A DNA stretch of 64,000 nt from Clostridium sp. (GTDB lineage: Bacteria; Bacillota; Clostridia; Clostridiales; Clostridiaceae): positions 1 through 64,000 of the forward strand of contig JALENK010000004.1 in assembly GCA_022767515.1 (NCBI GenBank), written 5' to 3'. The notes under the pieces are model-generated. The model was not told the origin of the DNA. It saw only the letters and a list, made by a program, of their open reading frames with translations, and searched no databases. This document shows positions 34,780 to 43,833 of the stretch, in pieces. Position 1 is the stretch's first letter. Every line of letters begins with the position of its first letter. Position numbers and translations under genes: made by a program.

Positions 34780-35877
34780 ATGAAAAAGATTTGTTTTGTA
34801 AAGCAAGATATGCAAGATGCAAGTGGAGGTGCAAGAGTTTGTGCTAACCTTGCTAATGCTCTTGCAGATATATATGAAGTTCATGTCGTTAGTATATGTA
34901 GTGAAAAAGAGGATACTTTTTATAAATTAAATGCTAATGTCAAATATAAGGTACTTATTAAAGGTGAAGGTAGAATTAGGGAACTTTTACTTAAGGGTGT
35001 GCCAAGACTTAGAAAATATTTAAAGCAAAATCAAATAGATATAGCTTTTTCGGTTGGAGTTAGTATAAATCCATTTGTAATACCAGCCACTAAAGGAATA
35101 CATTGCAAAGCAGTATCGTGTGAACATATGAACTGTTTAAATAGCTTTGGAAATGATAGAAGTCAAAGATTTTGTAGATATCTAGGTGCAAAATTTGGAA
35201 ATAAAATCATAACATTAACAAAAATGGATAAAGAATCCTACATAAAAAAATATCATTTGAAGGAAAATAAAGTAGAGTATATTTATAATTGGATGGATGA
35301 GTCTCTATTTTCAGATGATGTGAAATATAATATAGAATCAAAGCAAATTATTACAGTTGCAAGACTTGAGAAGGTTAAAGGGATAGAAAATGTAATAAAA
35401 GTTTCAAAAAGATTAAAAGAAAAGTATAATGATTGGCAGTGGCATATTTATGGCGGTGGTGAACAATCTTATATTGATGAGTTAGAGAAACAAATTAAAC
35501 AGAATGAATTACAGAATTTTGTCATATTAAAGGGGAAGGTAAATGATATATATGATAGATACAAAGACTACAGTATTTTTGTATTAACATCATACAGTGA
35601 AGGTTTGCCAATGGTTCTTCTTGAAGCAAAATCAAAGAAACTACCTATAATTAGTTTTGATTGCCTGACAGGACCGAGAGACATTATAAGGGATGGTATT
35701 GATGGATATTTGATACCAGTAGATGATATAGAAATGCTATATCAAAAATTAGACTTATGTATGTCAAGTAAAGAAGAGCGAATAAGATTATCTGAACAGT
35801 CATATGGCAATATATCATTATTTTCTAAAAATATAATATTAAAGAAGTGGGTTAATTTCATAAATAATTGTAATTAG
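34780..35877 (+). CDS. Family 4 glycosyltransferase
   Basis: A 365-residue retaining GT-B enzyme. The N-terminal domain has GGARVCANLANALA, a CEHMNCLN segment and the linker 'NKVEYIYNWMD'. The donor-binding C-terminal domain begins IITVARLEKVKGIENVIKV, contains WHIYGGGEQ, and carries the EX7E motif in YSEGLPMVLLEAKSKKLP. The acceptor and sugar are unknown. It sits 12 bases after tarJ in the polysaccharide operon and presumably adds one sugar of the repeat unit. No signal peptide; it is likely a peripheral cytoplasmic protein. Confidence 0.9.
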   Translation: MKKICFVKQDMQDASGGARVCANLANALADIYEVHVVSICSEKEDTFYKLNANVKYKVLIKGEGRIRELLLKGVPRLRKYLKQNQIDIAFSVGVSINPFVIPATKGIHCKAVSCEHMNCLNSFGNDRSQRFCRYLGAKFGNKIITLTKMDKESYIKKYHLKENKVEYIYNWMDESLFSDDVKYNIESKQIITVARLEKVKGIENVIKVSKRLKEKYNDWQWHIYGGGEQSYIDELEKQIKQNELQNFVILKGKVNDIYDRYKDYSIFVLTSYSEGLPMVLLEAKSKKLPIISFDCLTGPRDIIRDGIDGYLIPVDDIEMLYQKLDLCMSSKEERIRLSEQSYGNISLFSKNIILKKWVNFINNCN

Positions 35878-35889
35878 GTGGTAGAGAAC

Positions 35890-37290
35890 GTGAATTGTTT
35901 AAAAAAATATCAAAATTATTTGAATAGATTTAGAAAGGGATATATTATAGCATTCTTAACATATTTAATGTTATCTAGAATTGTTTTATTTGTAAATATT
36001 ATATCAATATCTGCCAATGCATTGATATATAATGTTTTTGCTATAGTAGGAATATTATTATTAATATTTGATTTTTTATCGAATTTTTATCCATTTAAGA
36101 GTAGAGCTAATATTTTATTGACGGCATTTTTAGTTACTTGTGCAATATCTTCAGTAGTAAATATCTCTTATGGTATAAGTGATAATTTAAAAACGTTAGT
36201 ATGGACTGCTATTCAGTTTTTTGTGCTTTTTTCTACGCTTCATTTAAAGAGTAAAGAGGAAGCTTATGAAAATATGAATATTATTATGAAAATATCTAGT
36301 CATATATGGTTTGTTGCTGTAGTAATTTCATTATGGCAATTTGTTTTTCAGATACATTATAGAGCAGATTTTTCAGAATTTACAAGAAGACAAGGGTTTT
36401 ATGATGCGAGATTGTTTGGAATTTTTTCAGACCCTAATTTTGCAGCAGTAACATCTTTAATTGTGATTGTATTTTGTTACTATTTAAATAAAAAATGTGA
36501 TAAGAAATGGCTAAAGAGAATATATACTGCAAACATAATTTGTCAAGCATTATATATAGTATTATCAGGTTCAAGAACAGGAATAATAGAAGCAGTTATA
36601 TTAACTGTTATGTTAGTATTTTTTGAAACACGTAATAAACTTGTTGATGTTTCTGCTAAAAATTATATACGAAGATCTATTTTAAAAAGTATTATAGCTG
36701 GCGGATTAGTTGTTTTATTAATGTTTATACTTCCAGCTCCACTACTTAAGTTAGCTGAAGGTGGAGAGTATATTAAGGCAAGTATTTTAGGTGAGGAAGA
36801 AATTGAAGAAGAAGAGATAAAATTAGATAGAGATGATATAAGAGAGGATAATTTAAGTAATAACAGATTTGAAATATGGAAGAGTGCACTTGAAGTGTCA
36901 AGTGATAAAAGATTTATCGGAGTATCACCTAGAAATATGATAAAATATGCAGAGAAAAATTATCCAGACAGTTATATAGCAAAAACTAAATATGAGGCAC
37001 ATAATGGTTATGTTGCAGTAATAGCAAGTACAGGAATACTAGGAACTGTAATTTTATTATTATTTATAATATACTTAATTTTAAAGTTGGTTGCTTTTGC
37101 AAGAATGAAAAAGTATGCAGTTTTTGAAGAGGGAATAGTGATAACATTTATAGTCATGTGTTTAGTAGCAATATCAGCGTTTATGTTACTTGATATATTT
37201 TTTGTTAATACTTATAGTGCAGCTATATTTTGGTTATTTACTGGTTATTTAGTATATTTTTTAAGAATTCAAAAGAAGGTAGAGGATTAA
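35890..37290 (+). CDS. O-antigen ligase/polymerase-like membrane protein (Wzy type)
   Basis: About 466 residues with some 10-12 hydrophobic helices. A large hydrophilic loop (about 290-365) carries an acidic stretch (GEEEIEEEEIKLDRDD) and ends with KYEAHNGYVAVIASTG. The helix containing LSGSRTGIIEA and the HNxxL/Y-like segment before a late helix are typical of Wzy/WaaL proteins. It would polymerise repeat units outside the membrane. GTG 35890 is preferred (AGGTGG 8 bases upstream); GTG 35878 directly follows the previous stop and lies in that site. Confidence 0.82.
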   Translation: MNCLKKYQNYLNRFRKGYIIAFLTYLMLSRIVLFVNIISISANALIYNVFAIVGILLLIFDFLSNFYPFKSRANILLTAFLVTCAISSVVNISYGISDNLKTLVWTAIQFFVLFSTLHLKSKEEAYENMNIIMKISSHIWFVAVVISLWQFVFQIHYRADFSEFTRRQGFYDARLFGIFSDPNFAAVTSLIVIVFCYYLNKKCDKKWLKRIYTANIICQALYIVLSGSRTGIIEAVILTVMLVFFETRNKLVDVSAKNYIRRSILKSIIAGGLVVLLMFILPAPLLKLAEGGEYIKASILGEEEIEEEEIKLDRDDIREDNLSNNRFEIWKSALEVSSDKRFIGVSPRNMIKYAEKNYPDSYIAKTKYEAHNGYVAVIASTGILGTVILLLFIIYLILKLVAFARMKKYAVFEEGIVITFIVMCLVAISAFMLLDIFFVNTYSAAIFWLFTGYLVYFLRIQKKVED

Positions 37291-38289
37291 ATGAATACAA
37301 GAAAAGTTACTATTATTGTACCTGTATATAATGCAGAAAAAACTATAGAAAGATGTGTTAGAAGTATTCAAAATCAAACATATAAAAATATAGAAATAAT
37401 ATTAGTTAATGATGGTTCTACAGATGACTCTTTAAGTTTATGCTATGAACTGCAGAAACAAAGTGACAATATAATTGTTATAAATAAAGAAAATTCTGGT
37501 GTATCGGATGCGAGAAACATTGGAATAGAGAAGTCTAGTGGATATTATATTCAATTTGTAGATAGTGATGATTATATTGAAAATAATATGTCTGAGAGGC
37601 TAGTTGAATTATTAGAAACAAATCAGGCCGATACAGTAATATGTTCTATGGTTATTCAAAAGGAAGAAGGTAAGTCTTTTAAGGATATAATGCCAGGAAT
37701 TTTTAGTAAAGATGAGGTAGCTAAGAATCTTATTAAGATATATAAAACAAATTATATAAATTCACCATGTAATAAATTATATAAAAGAAGCCTTATAAAA
37801 ACTCTTTTTGATAAAAAGCTTTCACTTGGAGAAGATTTGTTGTTTAATTTAAAGTATTTAGATGAGTGTGATAAAGTTGTATTTGTTAATGAGCCAATGT
37901 ATATATATGATTATGTTAATGAAAATTCATTGATTCATAAATATCGAGAAGATAGTTTTGAAATAGCTACAAAATTATATGGAGAAGTTATTAAATTTGC
38001 TAAAAGACACTCTGTAAGTGATGATGAATTAATGACAGTTAGAGAAGTCTATATTAATAGTATTTTTTATTCATTTCAGGATTTGTTTTATTATAGTGAT
38101 TTAGATAAAAAACAAAAGAAATTAAAAGTAAAAAAGTGGATTTCTCAAAAAGAATTAGAAGAGTGCATCTGTAATTCATATGAGGTATCTAGACAGCAAT
38201 CTATTTTTTGTAAATTAGTAAAGAAAAAAACTTATGGATTTATAAAAGGCTTTTTTGTTATAAAGAAGTTTATTTCATCAATTAGATAA
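37291..38289 (+). CDS. Family 2 glycosyltransferase
   Basis: A 332-residue inverting GT-A enzyme. VTIIVPVYNAEKTIERCVRS is the nucleotide-binding strand, followed by ILVNDGSTDDSLSLCYEL, ENSGVSDARNIGIE and the DxD motif in FVDSDDYIE. GEDLLFNLKYLDECD carries the catalytic acid region. It starts directly after the wzy-like stop codon (no gap), so the two are translationally linked. It probably adds a sugar to the lipid-linked repeat unit. No membrane helix is evident. Confidence 0.9.
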   Translation: MNTRKVTIIVPVYNAEKTIERCVRSIQNQTYKNIEIILVNDGSTDDSLSLCYELQKQSDNIIVINKENSGVSDARNIGIEKSSGYYIQFVDSDDYIENNMSERLVELLETNQADTVICSMVIQKEEGKSFKDIMPGIFSKDEVAKNLIKIYKTNYINSPCNKLYKRSLIKTLFDKKLSLGEDLLFNLKYLDECDKVVFVNEPMYIYDYVNENSLIHKYREDSFEIATKLYGEVIKFAKRHSVSDDELMTVREVYINSIFYSFQDLFYYSDLDKKQKKLKVKKWISQKELEECICNSYEVSRQQSIFCKLVKKKTYGFIKGFFVIKKFISSIR

Positions 38290-38303
38290 TATAGGAGAAA
38301 AAA

Positions 38304-39842
38304 ATGGAAAATCAAAGAAAAAGTGGAGCAATTTTATCATATGTATATATAATAATCAATTGTGTATTAGGTCTTGTATATGTAAAATTTTTGAGAGATA
38401 AGCTTGGGCAAGCAGAATATGGAATGTATGGTACAGTTGATTCAGTTATTGCATATTTAGCAGTTCTTGATTGTGGTTTTGGAAATGCAATAATAAGATA
38501 TACAGCAAGATATAGGGCTAATAATGATAAAGATGGAGAATATAGATTAAATGGAATGTTTCTAATTTTATATTCAATTATTGGAATAATTGCTTTTGTT
38601 GTAGGTACAATTATTTGTCAAAATATAGGAGCAATTTATGGTGGTAATGCTGATTATTCTGCTAATGATTTGGTTTTGATGCAAAATCTAATGAGAGTAA
38701 TGGTAATAAATGTTGCAGTTACTTTTCCTTTAAGTATATTTTCCGCTATAGTTACAGCATATGAGAGATTTAAGGTACCTAAAATACTTAATATAGTTCG
38801 TGCATTATTACAGCCATGTATAATGGTTCCTTTATTATTTATGGGATATAAGTCTATGGCACTTGTTATAGTAACAACTATCTTAAACATTGGAATATTG
38901 CTATTTAATGTTGTTTATTGCTTTAAAATATTAAAAATAAAAATAATTTTTGATAAATTTAATAAGCCATTATTAAAAGAAATTAGTATATATTCATTTT
39001 ACATTTTATTAAATATTTTAGTTGATAAAATCTATTTAAGTACGGATAATATAATATTAAGTATACTAATAAATAAAACATCAGTTGCAATATATACACT
39101 TGCTATGCAGTTATATAATTATTATATTATGTTTTCTACAGCAATTAATGGAGTATTTTTACCACAATTATCAATTATTGTGGCAAATGCTGAAAAAGAG
39201 AAAAATGAAGATTATAATAAGGATATATCTGACATATTCATAAAAGTTGGAAGAATACAATTTATGATAGTTGCATTGGTATTAGTTGGATTTATTATTG
39301 TAGGAAAAGACTTTATATTAAGATGGGGAGGAATAGATTATTCTGATGCCTATTATATAGAAATTATATTAATGATTCCAGCTCTTATTCCTTTAGTACA
39401 AAATATAGGAATATCAATACTTCAAGCTAAAAATATTCATAAATTTAGATCAATAGTATATATTATAATTGCTTTTGCAAATATTGGATTATCAATTCCA
39501 CTTACTATGGCTTTTTCAGGAATTGGTGCTGCAATAGGTACAGCGATAGCTACAATAATAGGTCAAGGAATCATAATGAATTGGTATTATTATAAAAAGG
39601 CAAAAATAGATATACCAAGATTTTGGAAAGAAATATCACATTTTATTCCAAGTTTAATAGTATTTTTAGTACTAGGTGTAACATTAAATTTAATATGGGT
39701 TAATGGAAGTTATTTTGCAATAATAACCAAGGCAATAATATGTACTTGTGTTTATTTTATTACATTATGGATATATGGTATGAATGAATATGAAAAAGGC
39801 TTAGTAAAAGGAATATTTAGAAAACTAAAATTAATCAAGTAA
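38304..39842 (+). CDS. Polysaccharide flippase (Wzx type)
   Basis: A 512-residue MATE/MOP-superfamily exporter with about 12-14 helices. The N-terminus carries YVYIIINCVLGLVYVKFLRD and 'LGQAEYGMYGTVDSVIAYLAVLD' (shown in part), the standard start of Wzx/RfbX proteins ('G-x-x-x-Y-G'). It should flip the undecaprenyl-linked repeat unit to the outer face before the Wzy-like enzyme acts. A GGAG site lies 10 bases before ATG. Confidence 0.88.
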   Translation: MENQRKSGAILSYVYIIINCVLGLVYVKFLRDKLGQAEYGMYGTVDSVIAYLAVLDCGFGNAIIRYTARYRANNDKDGEYRLNGMFLILYSIIGIIAFVVGTIICQNIGAIYGGNADYSANDLVLMQNLMRVMVINVAVTFPLSIFSAIVTAYERFKVPKILNIVRALLQPCIMVPLLFMGYKSMALVIVTTILNIGILLFNVVYCFKILKIKIIFDKFNKPLLKEISIYSFYILLNILVDKIYLSTDNIILSILINKTSVAIYTLAMQLYNYYIMFSTAINGVFLPQLSIIVANAEKEKNEDYNKDISDIFIKVGRIQFMIVALVLVGFIIVGKDFILRWGGIDYSDAYYIEIILMIPALIPLVQNIGISILQAKNIHKFRSIVYIIIAFANIGLSIPLTMAFSGIGAAIGTAIATIIGQGIIMNWYYYKKAKIDIPRFWKEISHFIPSLIVFLVLGVTLNLIWVNGSYFAIITKAIICTCVYFITLWIYGMNEYEKGLVKGIFRKLKLIK

Positions 39843-39868
39843 TTAAAAGGAAATGTGTAGGTAACAAT

Positions 39869-41023
39869 ATGAGTAGAGTTAGAGATATATTGAAAAAGTT
39901 AATGAATATTATTCCATTAAAAAATAAGGTAGTACTTGAAAGTAATCCAGATTTATCAGATAATACATATTCCTTATTTAATAAAATGATTGAGAAGGGA
40001 TATAATAATAAATATAGGTTTTATTGGCTGGTTCAAAAACCAGAAGAGTTCAGTACTATTGATATAAAAAATGTATATATACGAGAATGGAATCCAAGTA
40101 GCTTTATAAATAAGTTGAAAAAATTATGGTTATTATATACTTCAAAATATATTATAGTTTGTAATAAATATATTGAAAAACGTAGAGATGAACAAGTAGT
40201 TGTAGCACTTGGACATGGAACAATATTAAAATCAGTAAAACAATATAAAATGATAGGTGCTGATTGTGATTTCACATTGTGTCCATCAGAATATTTTATT
40301 CCTATATATTGTGACCAATTAAAGTTGAAAGAGCATCAGATGCTAGTATCGGGTTATCCTAGAAATGATTTGATTTTTAGTAGCAAGGAAAAAATAAATA
40401 AAGTATTAAACTTGAAACAAGGTAGTAAGGTGATTATATGGATGCCTACGTTTAGAAAACAAAAAAATTCTGGAAGAGTTGATAGTGATTTTGATTTTAA
40501 ACTAGGAATACCAATAATTTATGATGAAAAGGCTTTAAAGGAAGTTAATGATTATTTAGTCCAAAATAATACAGTATTAATGTTAAAACTTCATCCTGCA
40601 CAGGATACTTCAATTATCAAGGCAAGCTCTTTATCTAATTTGATTATTTTAACAGATGAAATGCTTGGAAAGTCTGGAGTTAAGTTATATGAGATTTTAT
40701 CAGATACAGATGCTCTTATTACAGACTATTCATCAATATATTATGATTATTTATTATTAGATAAACCTATAGGAATAACTCTTGATGATTTTGAGGAGTA
40801 TACAAAAAAGAATGGATTTCCTTTTGAAAATGTATTAGAAATTTTAAAGGGAGAATATATATATAACAAGGATGATTTAATTAAATTTATTAAGAATGTT
40901 AATCAAGGTATAGATGAAAAAAGAGCAGACAGGCAAGTAATTAATAATTTGGTTAATAAGTATCAAAAAGGTAATTATTCCGAATTTGTATTAAACTACT
41001 TAATTGAAAATAAAAAATTTTAG
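39869..41023 (+). CDS. CDP-glycerol/CDP-ribitol glycerophosphotransferase family protein
   Basis: 384 residues of the TagF/TagB/TarL-type phosphotransferase fold. Diagnostic pieces are VVALGHGTILKS (catalytic His-Gly segment), CPSEYFIPIY, VSGYPRNDLIF, WMPTFRKQ, LKLHPAQD, and near the C-terminus TDALITDYSSIYYDYLLLDK followed by PIG. Family members polymerise or prime glycerol- or ribitol-phosphate. With tarI and tarJ in the same operon, CDP-ribitol is the more likely donor, but glycerol cannot be excluded since no tagD was found. Last gene of the operon; a strong bidirectional terminator follows. Confidence 0.88.
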   Translation: MSRVRDILKKLMNIIPLKNKVVLESNPDLSDNTYSLFNKMIEKGYNNKYRFYWLVQKPEEFSTIDIKNVYIREWNPSSFINKLKKLWLLYTSKYIIVCNKYIEKRRDEQVVVALGHGTILKSVKQYKMIGADCDFTLCPSEYFIPIYCDQLKLKEHQMLVSGYPRNDLIFSSKEKINKVLNLKQGSKVIIWMPTFRKQKNSGRVDSDFDFKLGIPIIYDEKALKEVNDYLVQNNTVLMLKLHPAQDTSIIKASSLSNLIILTDEMLGKSGVKLYEILSDTDALITDYSSIYYDYLLLDKPIGITLDDFEEYTKKNGFPFENVLEILKGEYIYNKDDLIKFIKNVNQGIDEKRADRQVINNLVNKYQKGNYSEFVLNYLIENKKF

Positions 41024-41056
41024 GTTGCAATTAATTTGCAACCTAAAATTTTTTAT
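41014..41056. terminator. Bidirectional terminator between polysaccharide operon and O-acetylation pair
   Basis: A perfect 17-bp inverted repeat (41014-41030 and 41036-41052) around TTAAT, with T runs on both strands. Confidence 0.9.
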
Positions 41057-41061
41057 CTCCA

Positions 41062-42486
41062 CTAAAAATTAAAGTATATGAAAGGATTATAAGTGCCCTT
41101 TATTAAATATGATATAGAAATAATAAATAATAAGACTATTATAATAGCAGAAAGTATCTCTAATATGTAATTAGTATTTTTTAACTTGCTTTTTACAAAC
41201 GGAATAATAGGAGTTGAACAAATTATTCCAAATAAAATGAACAGAATATTATCTTTTATGTAGAAAAGAGTTGTTTCATCATATAGAGTATTTACGCCAA
41301 ATCCAAACATTGCTTTTATTTGATAAATAGCGGATGAAAGATTAGGAGCTCTAAATAGTACCCAGCCAAGTATTACAAAAGTTAAGGTATATATAATTCC
41401 AAATGGATTAGTATTTTTCCCAAGTTTCAATATTTTTTCAATACCAATTAATATAAAGTATAGTAGTCCCCAACATATAAAAGTCCAATTTGCACCATGC
41501 CATAATCCAGTTAAGAACCAGACAATGAAGATGTTAAAAAATAATCTTTTGGTTGATGAGACTTTACTTCCACCGAGTGGAAAATATACATAATCTTTAA
41601 ACCAAGTTCCAAGTGAGATGTGCCATCTTCTCCAAAATTCAGATACGGAACGAGAAATATAGGGATAATTAAAGTTTTCATTAAAATGGAAACCAAACAT
41701 TTTTCCAAGACCTATAGCCATATCAGAGTATCCAGAAAAATCAAAATATATCTGAAGTGTATAGGCAATTGCACCAGTCCATGCCATTAAAACAGATGGT
41801 GTATTATATATATCATTTGGATTTGAAAAAACATTAAAGGAATAATCGGCTAATATAGCTAAAGTATTTGAAAGAAGAACCTTTTTTGAAAGTCCAATCA
41901 TAAAACGTGTTATTCCAGAAGTAAAATCATCTAGTGTTTCTTTTCTATTTTCAATTTCATGAGCGACTGTTTCATATCTAACAATAGGTCCAGCAATTAA
42001 TTGTGGGAAAAATGATATATATAGACCTACATTTAGTGGATTTTTTTGAACTGCTCCTTTTTCTCTATAAACATCAATAACATACGAAATAGCTTGGAAA
42101 GTAAAAAACGATATGCCTATAGGTAGAGCTATAGAAGGTATATTTATATTAGTATTAAATACACTATTTATTATTTCAAGACTAAACATTAAATATTTAA
42201 AAATGAATAGTATTAGTAAATTTGAAAAAATCATTAGTGATAAAATAAGTTTTGATTTTAGTTTATCCTTACGAAATTTATCTATCAATATACCAAAAAT
42301 ATAGTTTATTAAAATTGAGAAGATCATTATAAAAACAAATTTAGGCTCTCCAAAGGCATAGAAAAGTAAACTTGAAATAAGTAAAAAAACATTTTGAGCC
42401 TTTCTAAACTTTTTTAATGGTACATAATAAACAAATAATACTATTGGTAAAAATAAAAAAAGAAAATAGGTAGATGAAAAAATCAT
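41062..42486 (-). CDS. MBOAT O-acyltransferase (AlgI/PatA-like)
   Basis: A 474-residue multispanning membrane acyltransferase. It opens MIFSSTYFLFLFLPIVLFVY, typical of AlgI-type MBOATs, and has GISFFTFQAISYVIDVYR, ISFFPQLIAGPIVRY, FDFSGYSDMAIGLGKMFGF, FWRRWHISLGTWFKDYVYFP and the catalytic histidine in LTGLWHGANWTF. Together with the AlgJ-like partner upstream it would move acetyl groups across the membrane and onto a cell-surface glycan. AAGGAGG precedes the ATG. It faces the polysaccharide operon, so that polymer is a plausible acceptor. Confidence 0.92.
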   Translation of the reverse strand: MIFSSTYFLFLFLPIVLFVYYVPLKKFRKAQNVFLLISSLLFYAFGEPKFVFIMIFSILINYIFGILIDKFRKDKLKSKLILSLMIFSNLLILFIFKYLMFSLEIINSVFNTNINIPSIALPIGISFFTFQAISYVIDVYREKGAVQKNPLNVGLYISFFPQLIAGPIVRYETVAHEIENRKETLDDFTSGITRFMIGLSKKVLLSNTLAILADYSFNVFSNPNDIYNTPSVLMAWTGAIAYTLQIYFDFSGYSDMAIGLGKMFGFHFNENFNYPYISRSVSEFWRRWHISLGTWFKDYVYFPLGGSKVSSTKRLFFNIFIVWFLTGLWHGANWTFICWGLLYFILIGIEKILKLGKNTNPFGIIYTLTFVILGWVLFRAPNLSSAIYQIKAMFGFGVNTLYDETTLFYIKDNILFILFGIICSTPIIPFVKSKLKNTNYILEILSAIIIVLLFIISISYLIKGTYNPFIYFNF

Positions 42487-42496
42487 AATTGCCTCC

Positions 42497-43639
42497 TTAA
42501 TTATTTAATTTGTTAAATTTCTCTATACTATTTTGATAGGCACTTGGATTATAAGCCATAATCACTAAATCTATATTGTTGTTTGTTATGTAGTCTTTTA
42601 GATTATTGTCGTAGTATCTTAAATCTATTATATGAAGCGATTTAGTTGATAAAGATAAGAATGGAGCAAAAGTACAGGAAAATGAATCTCTTATTAGTAA
42701 TACATTTTTTCCATCAGAATTATCATTGTTAATAATAATATTTAATGGAAAATCTCCACCTGTATATGCTGCATAAGGATTTAAATTAAATAAGTCCTTA
42801 TTATTAATAAGTGAGTAGTCAAACATTACATCTTTAAATTCACCAGTTCTAGAAATATTTTTATGTGGAAGTTTAAAGGTAAAATTAGTGGGGAATTTTG
42901 GTGTTATAAGTGATATATCATCTACTTCGCAATATAGTGGTCCAACTCGTTTACCTTGAGAACCTAAAAACCAGTTTTTGTATACTTTTGTATCATAATT
43001 TTGAGCTTCATATATTGAGGAATCTAGTCCTAGATAATCAGCAGTTACCTTAGAGGCCCATAATGCAGCTTCAGGTTTCCAATGATGGTCAGTTTTGAAA
43101 AATAATTCATAATGATTTAAATTTTGTTTATCAATTTCATCTCTTAAATCAAGCACATCTATGGAGTTATTTTTTAAAGCATTTGTAAATTCATCAGCAA
43201 TTTTATTTGAATAATCCACAATTCCATTTGGAAGCTTACTATCGTTTTTATCAATTTTAAATGGCATTTGTATCATTAAAAAATCTATATTATTTTCATT
43301 TAAGAATGAATTAAATTTTAAAGTGTCATTAATTTGAGAGGTCATATCTACATATTTATATGCCCAAGAAAGATAACTATTATTTAGCTTTACAACAGAA
43401 TAACTAGGGTTTACATCGGGGATATAATCCTTATTAATTAAATTTTGAAAGCCACCATTAAGTGTAATCATTTTAGTTTTCAAACCAACATTAGATTGAA
43501 GTACGTCTTCAGTTATTTTTACAAATGAAGATATGTTTTTGTTAGAAGAATTATATATGTTTTTTAATGTTAATATCATAAAAGTTATTATGATTAATAA
43601 AAAACAAATAGAAGTTATATAGTTTTTTATTTTTTTCAT
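42497..43639 (-). CDS. AlgJ/AlgX-like (DHHW) O-acetyltransferase partner
   Basis: A 380-residue protein with an N-terminal membrane anchor (about residues 8-27) and an extracytoplasmic SGNH-like domain. The catalytic Asp-His pair is in FKTDHHWKPEAA, the DHHW signature, and the nucleophile serine is in LLIRDSFSCTF. Homologues complete glycan acetylation with an MBOAT protein. It lies 10 bases upstream of the MBOAT gene, so the two form an operon. The ATG follows AGGAGG. The acceptor polymer is not proven. Confidence 0.87.
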   Translation of the reverse strand: MKKIKNYITSICFLLIIITFMILTLKNIYNSSNKNISSFVKITEDVLQSNVGLKTKMITLNGGFQNLINKDYIPDVNPSYSVVKLNNSYLSWAYKYVDMTSQINDTLKFNSFLNENNIDFLMIQMPFKIDKNDSKLPNGIVDYSNKIADEFTNALKNNSIDVLDLRDEIDKQNLNHYELFFKTDHHWKPEAALWASKVTADYLGLDSSIYEAQNYDTKVYKNWFLGSQGKRVGPLYCEVDDISLITPKFPTNFTFKLPHKNISRTGEFKDVMFDYSLINNKDLFNLNPYAAYTGGDFPLNIIINNDNSDGKNVLLIRDSFSCTFAPFLSLSTKSLHIIDLRYYDNNLKDYITNNNIDLVIMAYNPSAYQNSIEKFNKLNN

Positions 43640-43688
43640 AAATAAACCTCCTAAAAATTAAAATTGTTTCCTTAATATACTTAAAATG

Positions 43689-43791
43689 ATACTTTTTTAG
43701 TATAGTTTAGCATATATAAAATGTCAATTAATATGGAGTGTATATGTCATTACCTAGAATTATTGATAAAAGTATAGTTATTTAATATACT
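43689..43791. promoter_or_regulatory. Divergent promoter region with AGTAT palindromes
   Basis: The helicase promoter is TTGATA (43763-43768) and TATACT (43786-43791), spacer 17. AGTATA (43771-43776) with TATACT (43786-43791) is an inverted repeat covering the -10. A second palindrome, ATACT-N5-AGTAT, lies at 43689-43703, and AGTATAGTT occurs twice (43699 and 43771). A shared operator is possible. No GAAC-N4-GTTC-type LexA box was found. Confidence 0.45.
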
Positions 43792-43833
43792 AATAATAGA
43801 TAAAATATTGTTAAAGGGTGAGAGGGTAATATT

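Noticed and set aside
43640..43833. LexA (SOS) box upstream of the helicase fusion
   Set aside because: No GAAC-N4-GTTC-type palindrome is present in the gap.
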